From positions 26,001 to 90,000 of the forward strand of contig CAJNDS010002815.1 in the NCBI GenBank assembly GCA_905221605.1: a stretch of 64,000 nt of DNA, given 5' to 3'. Under the pieces are notes generated by a model, which saw nothing but the letters and a program-made list of their open reading frames with translations, was not told the DNA's origin and made no database searches. Source of the stretch: Symbiodinium natans (Eukaryota; Sar; Dinophyceae; Suessiales; Symbiodiniaceae). Every line of letters starts with the position of its first letter. Within the stretch, counting starts at the first letter, position 1. Below are positions 34,017 through 44,727 of this stretch, one piece after another. A program made the translations under genes and the position numbers.

Positions 34017-34392
34017 GCCAACTGAGTCAGATGATTCCCTTTTCTTCAAGCGGTCAATCAGGCCGCGAAAAGAACTCAATGTTCTGCCATGTTCTGTCAG
34101 TTGAGTCAGTTGTTCCAATCGCGGGGCTTTAACCCCAGCAGTATGAAGGATTCGTCGGTAGCTGTACAATAGCTTTTCAAGATGAAGTGCCCGATGCGCT
34201 CTCCGGACAAAAATATTCATTGCAGTGCGGTGGTTATACAACCCGAGACGGCACGTAGACTCGTTCAGCTTTCGAAGTTGGACCTGCCTCCAGAGTTGTG
34301 GGCACAGGCGCGAGCTCGAGTGGCAACAGTGAATGTCGGCAGAATTGCTGGACAACGCTTGTGCTAGGTAGATTGTGAGACTGCTCCAAGCG

Positions 34393-35992
34393 ATGGCTCC
34401 TCACAGCAACGTCCGCCGCGCGCTGCTCCTCGCACTGGCCTGCGCCGCCCTGTGGTCCCGCAACTCCGACCACTCCGAGGTGGGCTTCCTGGCGGGCCCG
34501 GGCGGTCCCCCCCCCAAAGAACCCAGCCCCGCGCGCAGCGCACCCCCCCGCTCCGTGGAGCGGGCGGCGGGGGTGGACGCGAATGCGGAGCCGGTGACGG
34601 GGGAGAGCTCCATCGTTGAAGAGATCCTGGCGGGCATCAGCGTGGCCTTCTCGCTGCTTTCCAAGGCCATCGCCTGCAGCGCGATCGTCGGCACAGGGCC
34701 GCTTGTCGGCCTTTGGTCCTCCGTGGCCCTGGGCTTTGCAAGCCTCTTCGGCATGCGCCCCGGAGTTGTGGCGGGCTCCGCAGCCGTGGTGGTCGTCCCT
34801 CTGGGTGCCTTTGTGGCCACCAATGGTCTTGGCTTGGTGCCTCTGGTGGTGCTGCTGGCCGCCCTCATCGAGTTGGTGGCAGGCTTGGTCGGCTTTGCCC
34901 GCACGCTGGACCTTGTTTCCAAGGAAGTGCTGGCAGGCTTTCTGAATGCTCTGGGCTTGGCTTTGCTGGTGTCACAGTTCGGGGCCCTCTCAACGCCCAT
35001 GGGATTCGGCCTGGCCGCCATCTGCGCTGCGCTGACCCAGTTCTTGCCCTCGGCGCCCATCCCCTCCTCGCTCGTTGGCCTCGCCGTCGCCACCGCCGTT
35101 GGCATCGGCTTCAACTTCGACGTCCCCACTCTCGCCATGAAGGCCAAGGACCCCACTGCCTTCGCCGGAGGCTTGGCGGCACTTCCCCAGTTCCAGCTGC
35201 CGCAGATGCCTTCCATCGACGACGTCCAGCTGGCGCTGCCTTGTGCCATCTCCATCGCCTTCATCTCCCTCATCGAGACTCTCCTCGCCGCTCGCGTGGT
35301 GGACGACCGCAAGTGCGAGGACCTCTGCACGCCTCTCGGCCGCACGAGAAGTAGGACAATTAGGTAAGTTCTATATCTATATACATATATATATATATGT
35401 ATATATATATATACATATACATATATATATATGTATGTATGTGTATATGTAGTGGTGAGAGTCGTCTTGCGTTGTTGTCTGCAGGTTCTTCTACGACGAG
35501 AATGGAGAGCTGGTGATGCAGGGTGGGGACCCCGAGGCTCCTTTGCAGGTGGACGTGCCCACGTCCACCGTCCTGTCCCTGGCCGCAGGCAACGGTGCCT
35601 CCGTTCTGCTGGGGGGCTTTGGCGGCGCCGGCCTCGTGCCACAGACGGTTCTGAACCTGAACTCCGGCGGACGCGGCCAATGGTCCATTGGCTCCTATGC
35701 TGCTTCCATGGTGATCTTCGCCCTGGTCCTTGCACCCTTCGTTGGCCAGATCAGCGTGCCGGCTCTGGCTGGCATCATGGTTCAGGTATCCTTGGACACC
35801 ATCCAGTTTGTCCCGACCTTCGATGCAATCAAGAATGCCTTTGAGGGCAAGGAAGACGATGCGAAGATCCGCCTGGGCATCCTTGTCATCACAGCCGTCC
35901 TCTGCTACCAGGTAGACTTCGCCGTGGGCATCGTCACGGGCGTTGCTCTCGACAAGGGTGCAGAGGCACTGAAGCTCAAGAAAGCCGACTGA
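34393..35992 (+). CDS. SulP-family anion (sulfate/bicarbonate-type) transporter, copy 2
   Basis: Exons 34393-35363 and 35485-35992 join to 1479 nt, 492 aa, in frame; the intron (GTAAGT...CTGCAG, 121 bp) is TA-rich. ATG 34393 is chosen because it matches copy 1; an upstream GTG is not needed. Residues 8-21 form a hydrophobic signal-like segment, and 22-70 are Pro/Ser/Arg-rich as in transit peptides. From about 75 on there are many membrane helices with SulP signatures: PLVGLW (103-108), FGMRPGVVAG (119-128), VSKEVLAGFLNALGL (175-189), LIETLLAARVVDD (293-305), and in exon 2 GGFGGAGLVPQTVLN and LAGIMVQVSLDTI. There is no C-terminal STAS domain: the protein ends soon after the last helix. SulP proteins carry sulfate, bicarbonate or other anions; the substrate cannot be read from sequence. 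A carbonic anhydrase gene follows, which favours bicarbonate. Confidence 0.85.
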
Positions 35993-36242
35993 GCCAACTG
36001 AGTCAGATGATTCCCTTTTCTTCAAGCGGTCAATCAGGCCGCGAAAAGAACTCAATGTTCTGCCATGTTCTGTCAGTTGAGTCAGTTGTTCCAATCGCGG
36101 GGCTTTAACCCCAGTATCAAGGATCCATCTGACAGCTGTACAAAAAATAACATTTCTAAAGATGGGATGCCCGATGCCCTCGATGCGCTCCGCGGACAAG
36201 AATATGCATTGCAGTGCGGTGATGTTACAACCGGAGACGACA

Positions 36243-36295
36243 TCCTAAACCTTAAACCCTAAACCCTAATCCCTAAACCCTAAACCCTGAAGCCT
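36243..36295. repeat. Telomere-like array absent from the paralogous site
   Basis: CCTAAACC-type repeats lie between GGAGACGACAT and GCGAAGTTGGACCT. In the 3' flank of SulP copy 1 the same two flanks (about 34245-34285) are separated by 22 unrelated bases. Confidence 0.8.
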
Positions 36296-36979
36296 GAACC
36301 GCGAAGTTGGACCTCCCACCAGAGGTGTGGGCATAGGCGCGAGCTCGACTGGCAACAAGTCATGAAGGCATTCCTGGTGACAACACCATCACTGCTCCAA
36401 GTCGGCACTCCCACGCACCGCAAACGCTAAACCCTAAACCCTAAGCCCTAAACCCTAAACCCTAAACCCTAAACCCTAGGCCCTAAACCCTAAACCCCAA
36501 ACCCCAAACCCTATAAACCCCAAACCCTTAAAATCCTAAAAGCCGAGTTGCTGCTGCTCAGGTCCTGGCCCTCTTGTCAACGAGGAGGCTGACTCCAGCA
36601 AAGAGACAGTCGGAGTTTAGCGTTTAGGGTTTAGGGTTTGGGGTTTAGGGTTTAGGGTTTAGGGTTAGGGTTTAGGGCAAAGCCACCAGTTTGGAACTCC
36701 AAGCCCGAAAATCGCCTCTGTAGATGAGCGGTACCTACTGTGGACAGTACATTCATGACCATGCACAGTACTTGGGCTGTTTATAGAAATGTGTAGGGTT
36801 AGCGGCACTTGTGCAGTTCGATGAACCCTAAACCCTAAACCCTAAACCCTAAACCCCAAACCCACAGTATTTGTACTGGTGCGCGTGCTGGGCCAACAAA
36901 AGCTGCACACCCATGTAGCGATAACCGGGCAGGAGCAGCAGCATCCAACGTGCCTGCTTCCTGCATTTGTCTCTTTGAT

Positions 36980-37156
36980 ACCCTAAACCCTAAACCCTAA
37001 ACCCTAAACCCTAAACCCTCAACCCTAAACCCTAAACCCTAAACCCTGAAACCTAAACCCTAAACCCTAAACCCTAAACCCTAAACCCTAAACCCTAAAC
37101 CCTAAACCCTAAACCCTAAACCCTAAACCCTAAACCCTAAACCCTAAACCCTAAAC
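36980..37156. repeat. (CCCTAAA)n array upstream of carbonic anhydrase
   Basis: About 25 heptamer units, mostly perfect, ending 180 bp before the carbonic anhydrase start codon. Confidence 0.95.
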
Positions 37157-37333
37157 CCATACTTCGGATGACAGGATAAACCCTCGAGGATTCGCAAGAG
37201 GCTCCCCTTCTCCAGATTTTTTTGTTCCTGCGAGCGTCCCTGAAGACCCCCAAACCGCATCGCTGCATGAGCCTGCATCAAAGAGGTGTCCGGTAGGGTG
37301 AGCTGCGTTAGTTTCGTTGCATTCCTTGCGAAC

Positions 37334-38108
37334 ATGCGCGCGGCAGCCTCTCGGCGTTCGGGCTTGGTGGGCCTGGCTTGCCTTGCTTGCCTTGGCCTGG
37401 CGGTGCCTTGCTTCATGCTGGGGCATCCGGGGACCCGGGCCACCCAGGCGAAGTCCCGAGTCCGTGAGACGCTTGGGATGCCCTACCAGGCAGAGGAGCA
37501 AGAGCAGGCTGAGCAGCCCTTCACGTTGCAGACGGCTCTTGCGCCGATGCTCCTCGCAGTGCTGCTCTTTGGTGCATCATCCGCCCAGGCCTGGACACAC
37601 AAGGAAAGCAAGAACTGGTCCGCGGAGTTTCCCATGTGCCAGCAGACCTCTCAGTCACCCATCGACCTGAACTCGGGCACCAAAGGCGGCGCGGGCAGCA
37701 CCCTGGCGCAGTTCGTGAAGTACGATCCGATTCCTGCGCGGCAGCTCAAGAACAATGGCCACGTGATGCAGGTGGACGGTGGGTTTGGGTCTTTCAAGTT
37801 GCCAGACGGTGAGTACCAGGTCAAGCAGTTCCACTTCCACTTCCCCGCCGAGCATACGGTGGATGGCAAGCTCTCGGCAGGCGAGATGCACATCGTGCAT
37901 CAGAAGGTCGGTTCCAGTGGCACCAATGACCTGGCTGTCATCGGCATCCCGAGTTTCAGCTAGCATGAAGTTTGCTGAGTTTTAGCTCCCACATGCAGAA
38001 GTAGCAGTAGGACTAAGACTAGGAGTACCAGTAGGAGTAGGAGTAGGAGGAGGAGCAGGAGGAGGAGTCGGAGTAAGTAGGAGTAGGTGTTTGTATATGT
38101 AGTAGTGT

Positions 38109-38144
<36 letters not shown>

Positions 38145-38998
38145 GGATGAAACCGCAACTTCAAGTTGCCCAGAAGAAGAAGAAACCCTCAACCGCAAGC
38201 CCTAAAACCCCAAGCCAAAAGCCCAAACCCCGCAAACTTGGGATGCTCACCCGTATACTGACAGTCCTTAATAGGGTTATTATAGTACCCCCCCCCCCCC
38301 CCCCCATTTCCCTCCCTATTAAGGAGTGTTAGTATAAGGGGGAACATCCCAACCTCAACCCTTCAAGCAAGGCGTGATCCTCGAGGAGTCGAAGTCCCCC
38401 TCAAAGCAGTCAAGCTTCCTCCAGGCTCTCTTCAAGGCCCTCAGCTCAACAAGGGGGTTTAGGGCTTGGGAGCTTAGGAAACCCTAAACCCTAAACCCTA
38501 AACCCTAAACCCTAAACCCTAAACCCTAAACCCTAAACCCTAAACCCTGAACCCTGAACCCTGAACCCTGAACCCTGAACCCTAACTGTACTGCAAGTAG
38601 GGGAATAATCCCAATTAAGATATCGGATCTTTGGGAAGAGGACGCCCCAGAAAATGGCAGTGCTTCGGACGTGGGCGACGTGGACCTCAACGTGTTCCAG
38701 GACCAGCTCCCTGGTGGGCCCAGCAGTCGTGTTACGGCTGGTTGTCCTCCATATTGGAATACCCTACCCCCTACGCCCTAAACCCTAAGCCTTAAAGAAC
38801 ATCCAGACACTGGGGCTGCCTAGGTTCAAGGACTTCTACCACTACGTTGGCTCACTCACCACTCCCCCTTGTGCGGAAGGGGTGCATTGGTACGTGAGCA
38901 AGAACACAGCCGGTGTCACCCCAGAGACGATCAAGGCCTTCAAGAGCCGTTTCACGGAGGACGACAACCGCCCCACACAGGCCTTGCCTCTCGGATGA
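37334..38998 (+). CDS. Alpha-type carbonic anhydrase, multi-exon, plastid/lumen-type presequence
   Basis: Exon 1 starts at ATG 37334 and is coding to about 37948. The N-terminus has a hydrophobic segment (about 10-29), a basic transit-like part (30-62), then a second hydrophobic segment (66-82) ending ASSAQA, a typical thylakoid processing site. The catalytic domain follows: QSPIDL (107-112), HFHF with zinc ligands His167 and His169, EHTVDG, and EMHIVH with the third ligand His186. Exon 2 (about 38601-38730) and exon 3 (38798-38998, GSLTTPPC and RPTQALPL) complete the fold; the introns hold telomere-like repeats, trinucleotide repeats and a hairpin element. Splice sites of introns 1 and 2 are not certain. 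Exon 3 can end at TGA 38998, or splice to a candidate exon near 39828-39904 that reads PLKPRNGRKV and ends at GTGAGC. The enzyme interconverts CO2 and bicarbonate. Confidence 0.85.
38005..38142. repeat. Trinucleotide-type repeats (AGT/AGG then GTC)n
   Basis: A run of AGTAGGAGT-like triplets grades into about twelve GTC repeats (to 38142). It lies inside the first intron of the carbonic anhydrase. Confidence 0.9.
38239..38350. mobile_element. Hairpin element, family 2, with poly-C core
   Basis: The left end GGGATGCTCACCCGTATACTG pairs with the right end AGTATAAGGGGGAACATCCC with two or three mismatches, and the inner arms CTTAATAGGG and CCCTATTAAGG also pair. The loop contains a run of C residues. 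It is within the carbonic anhydrase intron 1. Confidence 0.8.
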
Positions 38999-39683
38999 GC
39001 TTGCCAGGAGATTCCCCAAAGACCCTAACAGCCCTGAATTCAAGGCAACGACATTCCTCAGAGCATATTCGGCTCCCTATTGCAACTTAGGGGGTATGGT
39101 CTAATAACCCTAAACCCTAAACCCTAAAACCCTAAACGGATGTGGTCAAATAACGGGAGCGTGGAGTCTCTGAACCCTAAACCCCCCATTTTCGCTGAAG
39201 ATGACGATCTTTTCGAAGTTCTAACAACAAGGGCCTGGAGAAGTAGCCACAGTGCCAATTGAAGCCCTAAATCCTACAACCTAAGTCTACGTGCAAACGC
39301 ACAGAATCTGTTTTGGTTGTCTTCCGTTTTCTGCCGTCTCAATGAGGTAATTTTGGAGGCTTAATGCACATTGCCTGTGTGCGTTAAAGTGTAGTTGAAA
39401 GCTTCTGCTGTGTAAAGCGTAAAGCTAAAACACGTAGTAGCTTCCTCTTGGCGTAAAAGCATCAACTTAGCGTGTGTTTTTGTGTTTGCCGTTTTATTGA
39501 GCTCAACTGTCTTTTGCAACATCTCTTGTTTCCTTGTCCTAATCCAAAAGGAATATTCCCATAATTGCATGAGGGACCCTAAGCCCTAAACAAAACCTTA
39601 ATGTCATGTAAGGAATATGCCCCAATTAAAGAGCTCGAAGCCTGAATCCTACCCCAAACATGGAGGGTTGAGGGTTTCGGCTT

Positions 39684-39812
39684 GCCTAGGTAGGATAAGG
39701 GGACCCTTAAAAAGGGAACCCCTTCTGAACCCTCTTCTGGCTCTCTTGAAACAGGGACCTTTTTCAGAGGGTCTATATCCCCAAGGGTCCCCCACTAATC
39801 CTATCCCCTAGG
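39684..39812. mobile_element. Hairpin element, family 5 (GGATAAGGGGACCCTT ends)
   Basis: The left end CCTAGGTAGGATAAGGGGAC and right end ACTAATCCTATCCCCTAGG are inverted and complementary with small gaps, and AGAGGG/CCCTCT pairs lie further in. No coding capacity. Confidence 0.65.
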
Positions 39813-40183
39813 CTCGAGGGTTTGGGGTGCAGGGTGTCCTCTGCTTGCCCCTGAAGCCAAGGAACGGCCGCAAGGTGGTGAACTCTGCATTGTCCGTGGA
39901 CAAGGTGAGCAACTCCCCAAAACCCTAAACCCTAAACCCTACACCCTAAAAAACCCCAAGAAACAAGGATCCGGTTGAACCGTGATTGGAGTAACACCGC
40001 CCCAAAGTGCACCCAACACCCCCCCTAGCCTGCGTGTCGGGCATATGATGCCGCAACCCTAGGGTTTCGGGGTTTAGGGTTTAGGGTTAACCCCAAGCCC
40101 CAGACCCAACAACACTAAGAAGGTTTATAGTGTCTGAGGTTTGGCGCGCCTTAACCCGGGGACCCGTTCAAAACCGCGCAAAA

Positions 40184-40283
40184 CCCTATGCAACCAAGGG
40201 CCCATTACTTCAGAACCCTTGAACCGTAAACCCTAAACCCTAAACCCTATACAACCAAGGGTCCATACTTCAGAACCCTTGAA
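40184..40283. repeat. Telomere-like insert between 40-bp direct repeats
   Basis: Left copy 40184-40223 and right copy 40245-40283 (CCCTAT-x-CAACCAAGGG through CAGAACCCTTGAA, three differences) bracket 21 bp made of CCGTAAACCCTAAACCCTAAA. Confidence 0.85.
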
Positions 40284-40727
40284 GGGAGGCCGGGGACCGT
40301 ACCACTGGGCCCATGCAACTACCTTTTAGAACTGATTGGGCGTAGGCGCCCCGAAGACTTAAAAACCCTAAGCCCTAAACCCTAAGCCCTAAACCCTAAA
40401 CCCTAAACCCTAAACCCTAAACCCTAAACCCTAAACCCTAAACCCTAAACCCTAAACCCTAAACCCCAAACCCTGGACCCTGACGGGTTACGGCACGCCA
40501 AGCGTTGTAGGATTGTGGCTTCCTGGGTTTGAGGGGTTTTCAAGACCTTGCCAACCCTAAACCAGGTTTAGGGTTTGGGGTTTAGGGTTTAGGGTTTAGG
40601 GTTTAGGGTTTAGGGTTTAGGGTTTAGGGTTTAGGGTTTAGGTTTCGGGGCCGCTTGTCAAAGGCACACTGCCAATGGGCCCTTTAGAAGCTAAGCAAGG
40701 ACTCTTTAAGCTCAAGGCTCACGTAGT

Positions 40728-40802
40728 CCCTCCCCCTAATATTAAGTACCCCCCCCCCATTGTAGTTATATTATAGTTATAATATTAGGGGGTAGGGGGG
40801 GG
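40728..40802. mobile_element. Short palindrome with CCCCCTAATATTA ends
   Basis: CCCCCTAATATTAAGTACCC is followed by TTATAGTTATAATATTAGGG and GGTAGGGG. The arms are complementary apart from the C/G tracts. It resembles the other hairpin elements but no second copy was found. Confidence 0.6.
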
Positions 40803-41255
40803 GTTTAAGTTAGTCTTCTAGACCGGAAGCTTTCTTACCTCAGCCAAATGGATGTGGCGTCGAAACCCCCCCAAAGCCCCTTACACTATGGTCCTGAGAT
40901 TGGGAAAGCCGGATGGTTTGCATGACCTTTTTCTGCGGACTTTTGCGAAGTTTTTCGAAAGCCGCATGCACCTCCTGGAAACTACAAGACATACTTGGGG
41001 TGTTGGGCTTTTGAGGGTATACACTGAGAGTCTTAGTAGCCCAGTAGTACCCTTGTCCCTTTCTTTAGTTCAAGGTTCCCTTGTAAAGTAACCCACCCCA
41101 AAATGGGGTGCCCTTACTATAATATGGTTACGGAGGGTGGGACTCATCGAGCGTCGCTAAGAGGTAAGACGCTCCATCTCCACAAAGCTCACTCATCCTC
41201 GGTTGCTGTTGCTGCATTACCCGTGCGCGATTAAGTACCATAAGATGCCCAGACT

Positions 41256-41356
41256 TCTGAGAGGATCCAAAAAAAGAGCCCCCAAATAGTACCCTAATAC
41301 TACTATTGGGTCATTTTTCGGCGCCCTTAAGGGGATTCCTTTTTGGATCCTCCCAG
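41256..41356. mobile_element. Hairpin element, family 3 (GGATCC ends), forward copy
   Basis: Ends CTGAGAGGATCCAAAA and TTTTTGGATCCTCCCAG pair with each other. The interior contains CCCCCAAATAGTACCCTAAT. Confidence 0.8.
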
Positions 41357-41440
41357 GGTTGTGGGGTACTGAGTGGCCGTCGCAAGAAGCAAAACATATA
41401 AAATGAAGCAGCCCAGCAGAGGATGTTAACGCGTATCAGC

Positions 41441-41547
41441 AATCTGGGAGGATCCAAAACAGCAGATACCCTGAAGGGGTTCCTAAGAATCACCCAGTAG
41501 TAGTATAGGGTACTATTTGGGGGTTCTGTTTTTTGGATCCTCCCAAG
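41441..41547. mobile_element. Hairpin element, family 3 (GGATCC ends), inverted copy
   Basis: Ends AATCTGGGAGGATCCAAAA and TTTTTTGGATCCTCCCAAG. Its interior ATAGGGTACTATTTGGGGGT is the reverse complement of the interior of the copy at 41256-41356, so the two lie in opposite orientation 84 bp apart. Confidence 0.8.
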
Positions 41548-42129
41548 GGCCTGGGTAATTACACCTTCTAGCTGGGGTGCACGGGTTGCTAGATGTCCCA
41601 GGGACGACCAGCTCTCCTTTGCGCGGTACAGAGCTGGAAGTCCAGTCGATTTAATTTAGGATTTAGGGTTTAGGGTTTAGGGTTTAGGGTTTAGGGTTTG
41701 AAGTAAATCCAGTTCTCGAACAGCAACATCTGAAGGGGCTTCTCTGCTGACGCTCCCTTGGTAACTTAGCTAGGACTCAGAGTAGGTAGGCCCTTATTCC
41801 ATTGTTAGGGAAAAGCCAGTGTAAACCATAGTTAAAAGCTTTTAACAGCATGGAGTGAGCAAACCTACTAAGAACAGCGTATACATGTTGCGCCAGTTGA
41901 TGGCTGCGTTTACGCCTTGTGTGGCGCAATTTTGAGTTGGTTCAGGGTTTAAGGTTTTCTGGACTAGGTCAAGTCGATGATTGCGGGCTCAAGGTTCAGG
42001 GCTACGGGATGCCTAGCTTTATCCCAGAATAAGTTCCGCCTCGAATGCAAGACACCACTTCCGATTACCTGTCTGTCACGAAGCTTACCATGGACTGGCG
42101 GGCTTTAGAATGTATAGGGCCCCAAGCCC

Positions 42130-42162
42130 TACTTGGAGGTTCATGGTACTTATCAAGCTATT
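42130..42162. mobile_element. Hairpin element, family 1, single left arm
   Basis: TACTTGGAGGTTCATGGTAC and TTATCAAGC match the left arm of the family; no right arm is found nearby, so the copy is truncated. Confidence 0.7.
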
Positions 42163-42336
42163 GTGATGGTACTTTTACCCCCCTAAACCCGAAACCCTCT
42201 CTTGGGATAAGGGTATTTCGACCCCTCTAGATCCTTGGACTTACCAGTCTAAAATCCGCAAGCCTGAAACCCAACACGCAGAAGTTTTCAAACTCAGAGA
42301 AGCACCCTCGACTTTTAAACCCTAGGGTTTAGGGCT

Positions 42337-42481
42337 TACCTGGAGGTTCATGGTACTTATGAACCAATTATAACTGTGCTTATAGCTGTACTTATAGCCT
42401 TATTAGGGCACTTAAGGGTCTTATAAGTGGGGTCAGAAGTACAGTTATAATTGGTTCAAAAGCACCATGAACCTCCAAGTA
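42337..42481. mobile_element. Hairpin element, family 1
   Basis: Left arm TACCTGGAGGTTCATGGTAC and right arm AGCACCATGAACCTCCAAGTA with a complementary interior (CAATTATAACTGT against ACAGTTATAATTGG). Confidence 0.85.
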
Positions 42482-42718
42482 GGGTCCAAGCGGATGCTTT
42501 AGGCTCTAACCTAAACCTTAAACCCTAAACCCTAAACCCTAAACCCTAAACCCTAAACCCTAAACCCTAAACCCTAAACCCTAAACCCTAAACCCTAAAC
42601 CCTAAACCCGAAAAAAACCCTTAACTCGCAGGAGTTCGCGGCCTGATCCCGGAGCCCTGGGTGGTTCCAGTCGGTGAGGGCAGCCCGCCATCAGGATTTT
42701 GAAGACTTTTTCTCCAAC

Positions 42719-42836
42719 GGGAAGCTATCCCAGAGTTTGAGGACATGGGGTTTAGGGTTTAGGGTTTAGGGTTGAGGGTTTAGGGTTTAGGGTTTAGGGT
42801 TTAGGGTTTAGGGTTAGGGTTAGGGAAGCTATCCCA
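42719..42836. repeat. TTTAGGG array between direct repeats
   Basis: GGGAAGCTATCCCA occurs at 42719-42732 and 42823-42836, each followed shortly by GACATG; between them lies an array of TTTAGGG units. The right copy lacks about 8 bp of the left flank. Confidence 0.8.
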
Positions 42837-42960
42837 CGACATGTTGCCTATGATTCCTGCTCCAAGGCCCATGGCAACTCCCGAGTAGTCTCTGCCGTTT
42901 CAAAGCTTTCAAGGATATGGAGCTTGCCCAGGCGTGGTCAAACAGCTGGATGCAAGTAGG

Positions 42961-43147
42961 GCACCCTAAACCCCTAAACCCCTAAACCCCTAAACCCCTA
43001 AACCCCTAAACCCCTAAACCCCTAAACCCCTAAACCCCTAAACCCCTAAACCCCTGAACCCCTGAACCCCTGAACCCCTAAACCCTAAACCCCTAGACCC
43101 TAAACCCCTAAACCCTAAACCCCTAAACCCCTAAACCCTAAACCCTA
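42961..43147. repeat. 8-bp variant array (CCCCTAAA)n
   Basis: Mostly perfect 8-bp units CCCCTAAA, grading at the end into CCCCTGAA and the normal heptamer. This shows local amplification of a variant unit. Confidence 0.9.
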
Positions 43148-43839
43148 AATCCACATCCTCCTGGTAGATCGGCATGTCCAGGTTTAGGTTTACGGCTTCG
43201 GGAAAGGGAGGCAGGGTTTAGGGTTTAGGGTTTAGAGGGTCCTGAAACCCTACACCCTCGAGTCGACCTTGAAAGACCGGGTTTAGGGTTTAGGGTTTAG
43301 GGTTTAGGGTTTAGGGTTTAGGGTTCAGGGTTCAGGGTTCAGGGTTCAGGGTTTAGGGTATAGGGCAGTGGCATGCTACGGAAAATGGGTTTTTGTTGGT
43401 TCCCGATATTGGTCTTGGACCCAGGTTCCCACGGCTTTTTCGGTTTCCTGGTTTCATGCTTAGGGTTTAGGGTTTAGGGTTTTAGGGTTTAGGGTTTAAC
43501 CTAGCTAGGGAATCCCAGGGTGTAATGGCAAGATTAGACATAGTCCTGGTTGGTGGAACGCAGTGCTGATTCCCAAGCTCTGGACTAAATCCCGCCAAAC
43601 CCTTCGAACCCTAACTTTCGACCCGCAGCACCCTACAACCCAAGATCTAGAACCTTAAACCTTAAACCTTAAACCCTAAACCCTAAACCCTAAACCCTAC
43701 ACCCTCAACCCCCCAAACCCTAAATTCGAAGGAGCCCACAAAGGCACAGGGCCTGGCGCAGGTAGGCCGGCAAGGGCTCGGTCCGCAAGATCCAGGGTTT
43801 AGGGTTTGGGGTTGGGGGGTTTAGGGTCTAGGGGTTAGG

Positions 43840-43966
43840 ACTTAGTAACCAAGTATAACAGTGCTTATGCCCATACTTCTAACCATATTAGGAGGACACT
43901 TAGGGGCTCATAAGTACAGTTATAAGTACAGTGATCATTGATTAATAAGTACCATGAACCTCCAAG
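43840..43966. mobile_element. Hairpin element, family 1, left end lost
   Basis: The interior and right arm (TAAGTACCATGAACCTCCAAG) are intact, but the outer part of the left arm is replaced by TTTAGGG-type sequence. Confidence 0.75.
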
Positions 43967-44727
43967 CAGGGTTTAGGGTCTTGGGTTGGGGGGTTTTAGG
44001 GTCCAGGGTTTGGGGGTTTGGGGGTTTAGGGTCCAGGGTTTGGGGGTTTAGGGTTTGGGGTTTAAAGGTTTGGGGTTTCGGGTTTGGAGTTTAGGGTTTG
44101 GGGTCCAGGGATTTCAAGGTTCCGGGCCTAGGGCTTCTGAGGCCCAAGATCACTATTAGGCTCAAGGCTTGTTGGGAGAGCAACTGTGATATTTTCGGGT
44201 GTAGTTCGCGCTTCTTAAGCACAACACCAGTTTAAGGGCGTAGAGCTTCCAGGGTTTGGGTTCGCACTGCCCAACATGAATTTGTTACTTTTAGGGCTAG
44301 TGTGCTAACACATCACGCCTGGGCATTTTCTCGGGCATGTGCACATGCAAGCTGTATAGTTTCTAAGGAAGGAGCCCTAAACCCTAAACCCTAAGTGAAT
44401 GCCCAAACAGCCTTGCAAGGTCGTGAGGAGTGGAGGGAGCTTGGCTTGCCATGTGCGGGTCGAACAACAGCTTAGGGTTTAGGGTTTAGGGTTTAGGGTT
44501 TAGGGTTTAGGGTTTAGGGTTTAGGGTTTAGGGTCCGCGATCTTTGAAGGGCTTGGGGCTTGTCGGCACAATTCAAAGCCCAAGGCCCAAGACCCGAAAC
44601 CCAAAACCCCAAACCCCAAACCCCACACTCTGGGACCCTAAGCCCTACACCCCAAACCCCACACTCTAGAACCCGAAGCGCCCCAAAGCCCTTCAGCGCG
44701 ACTCAAGGAGCGTTCCGAGGTGTGGCC

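Larger units (their letters stand above)
32371..36360 (+). repeat. Head-to-tail duplication containing both SulP genes
   Basis: A unit of about 1.96-1.99 kb (about 32371-34360 and 34371-36360) is repeated directly. It includes the promoter-side GACTGCTCC segment, both exons, and about 340 bp of 3' flank, which is more diverged than the exons. Near-identical tandem copies are typical of dinoflagellate genes. Differences include the intron TA-repeat length, a 32-bp stretch just before ATG 32436 missing in copy 2, and a telomere-like insertion in the 3' flank of copy 2. Confidence 0.9.

Noticed and set aside
33402-34355. Minus-strand ORF of 317 codons across SulP exon 2
   Set aside because: It runs through the TA-repeat intron and opposite the coding exon, and has no recognisable domain.
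38982-39104. Alternative frame ELARRFPKDPNSPEF after the carbonic anhydrase C-terminus
   Set aside because: It overlaps the in-frame end of the enzyme in another frame, and its sequence has no family match I can recognise.
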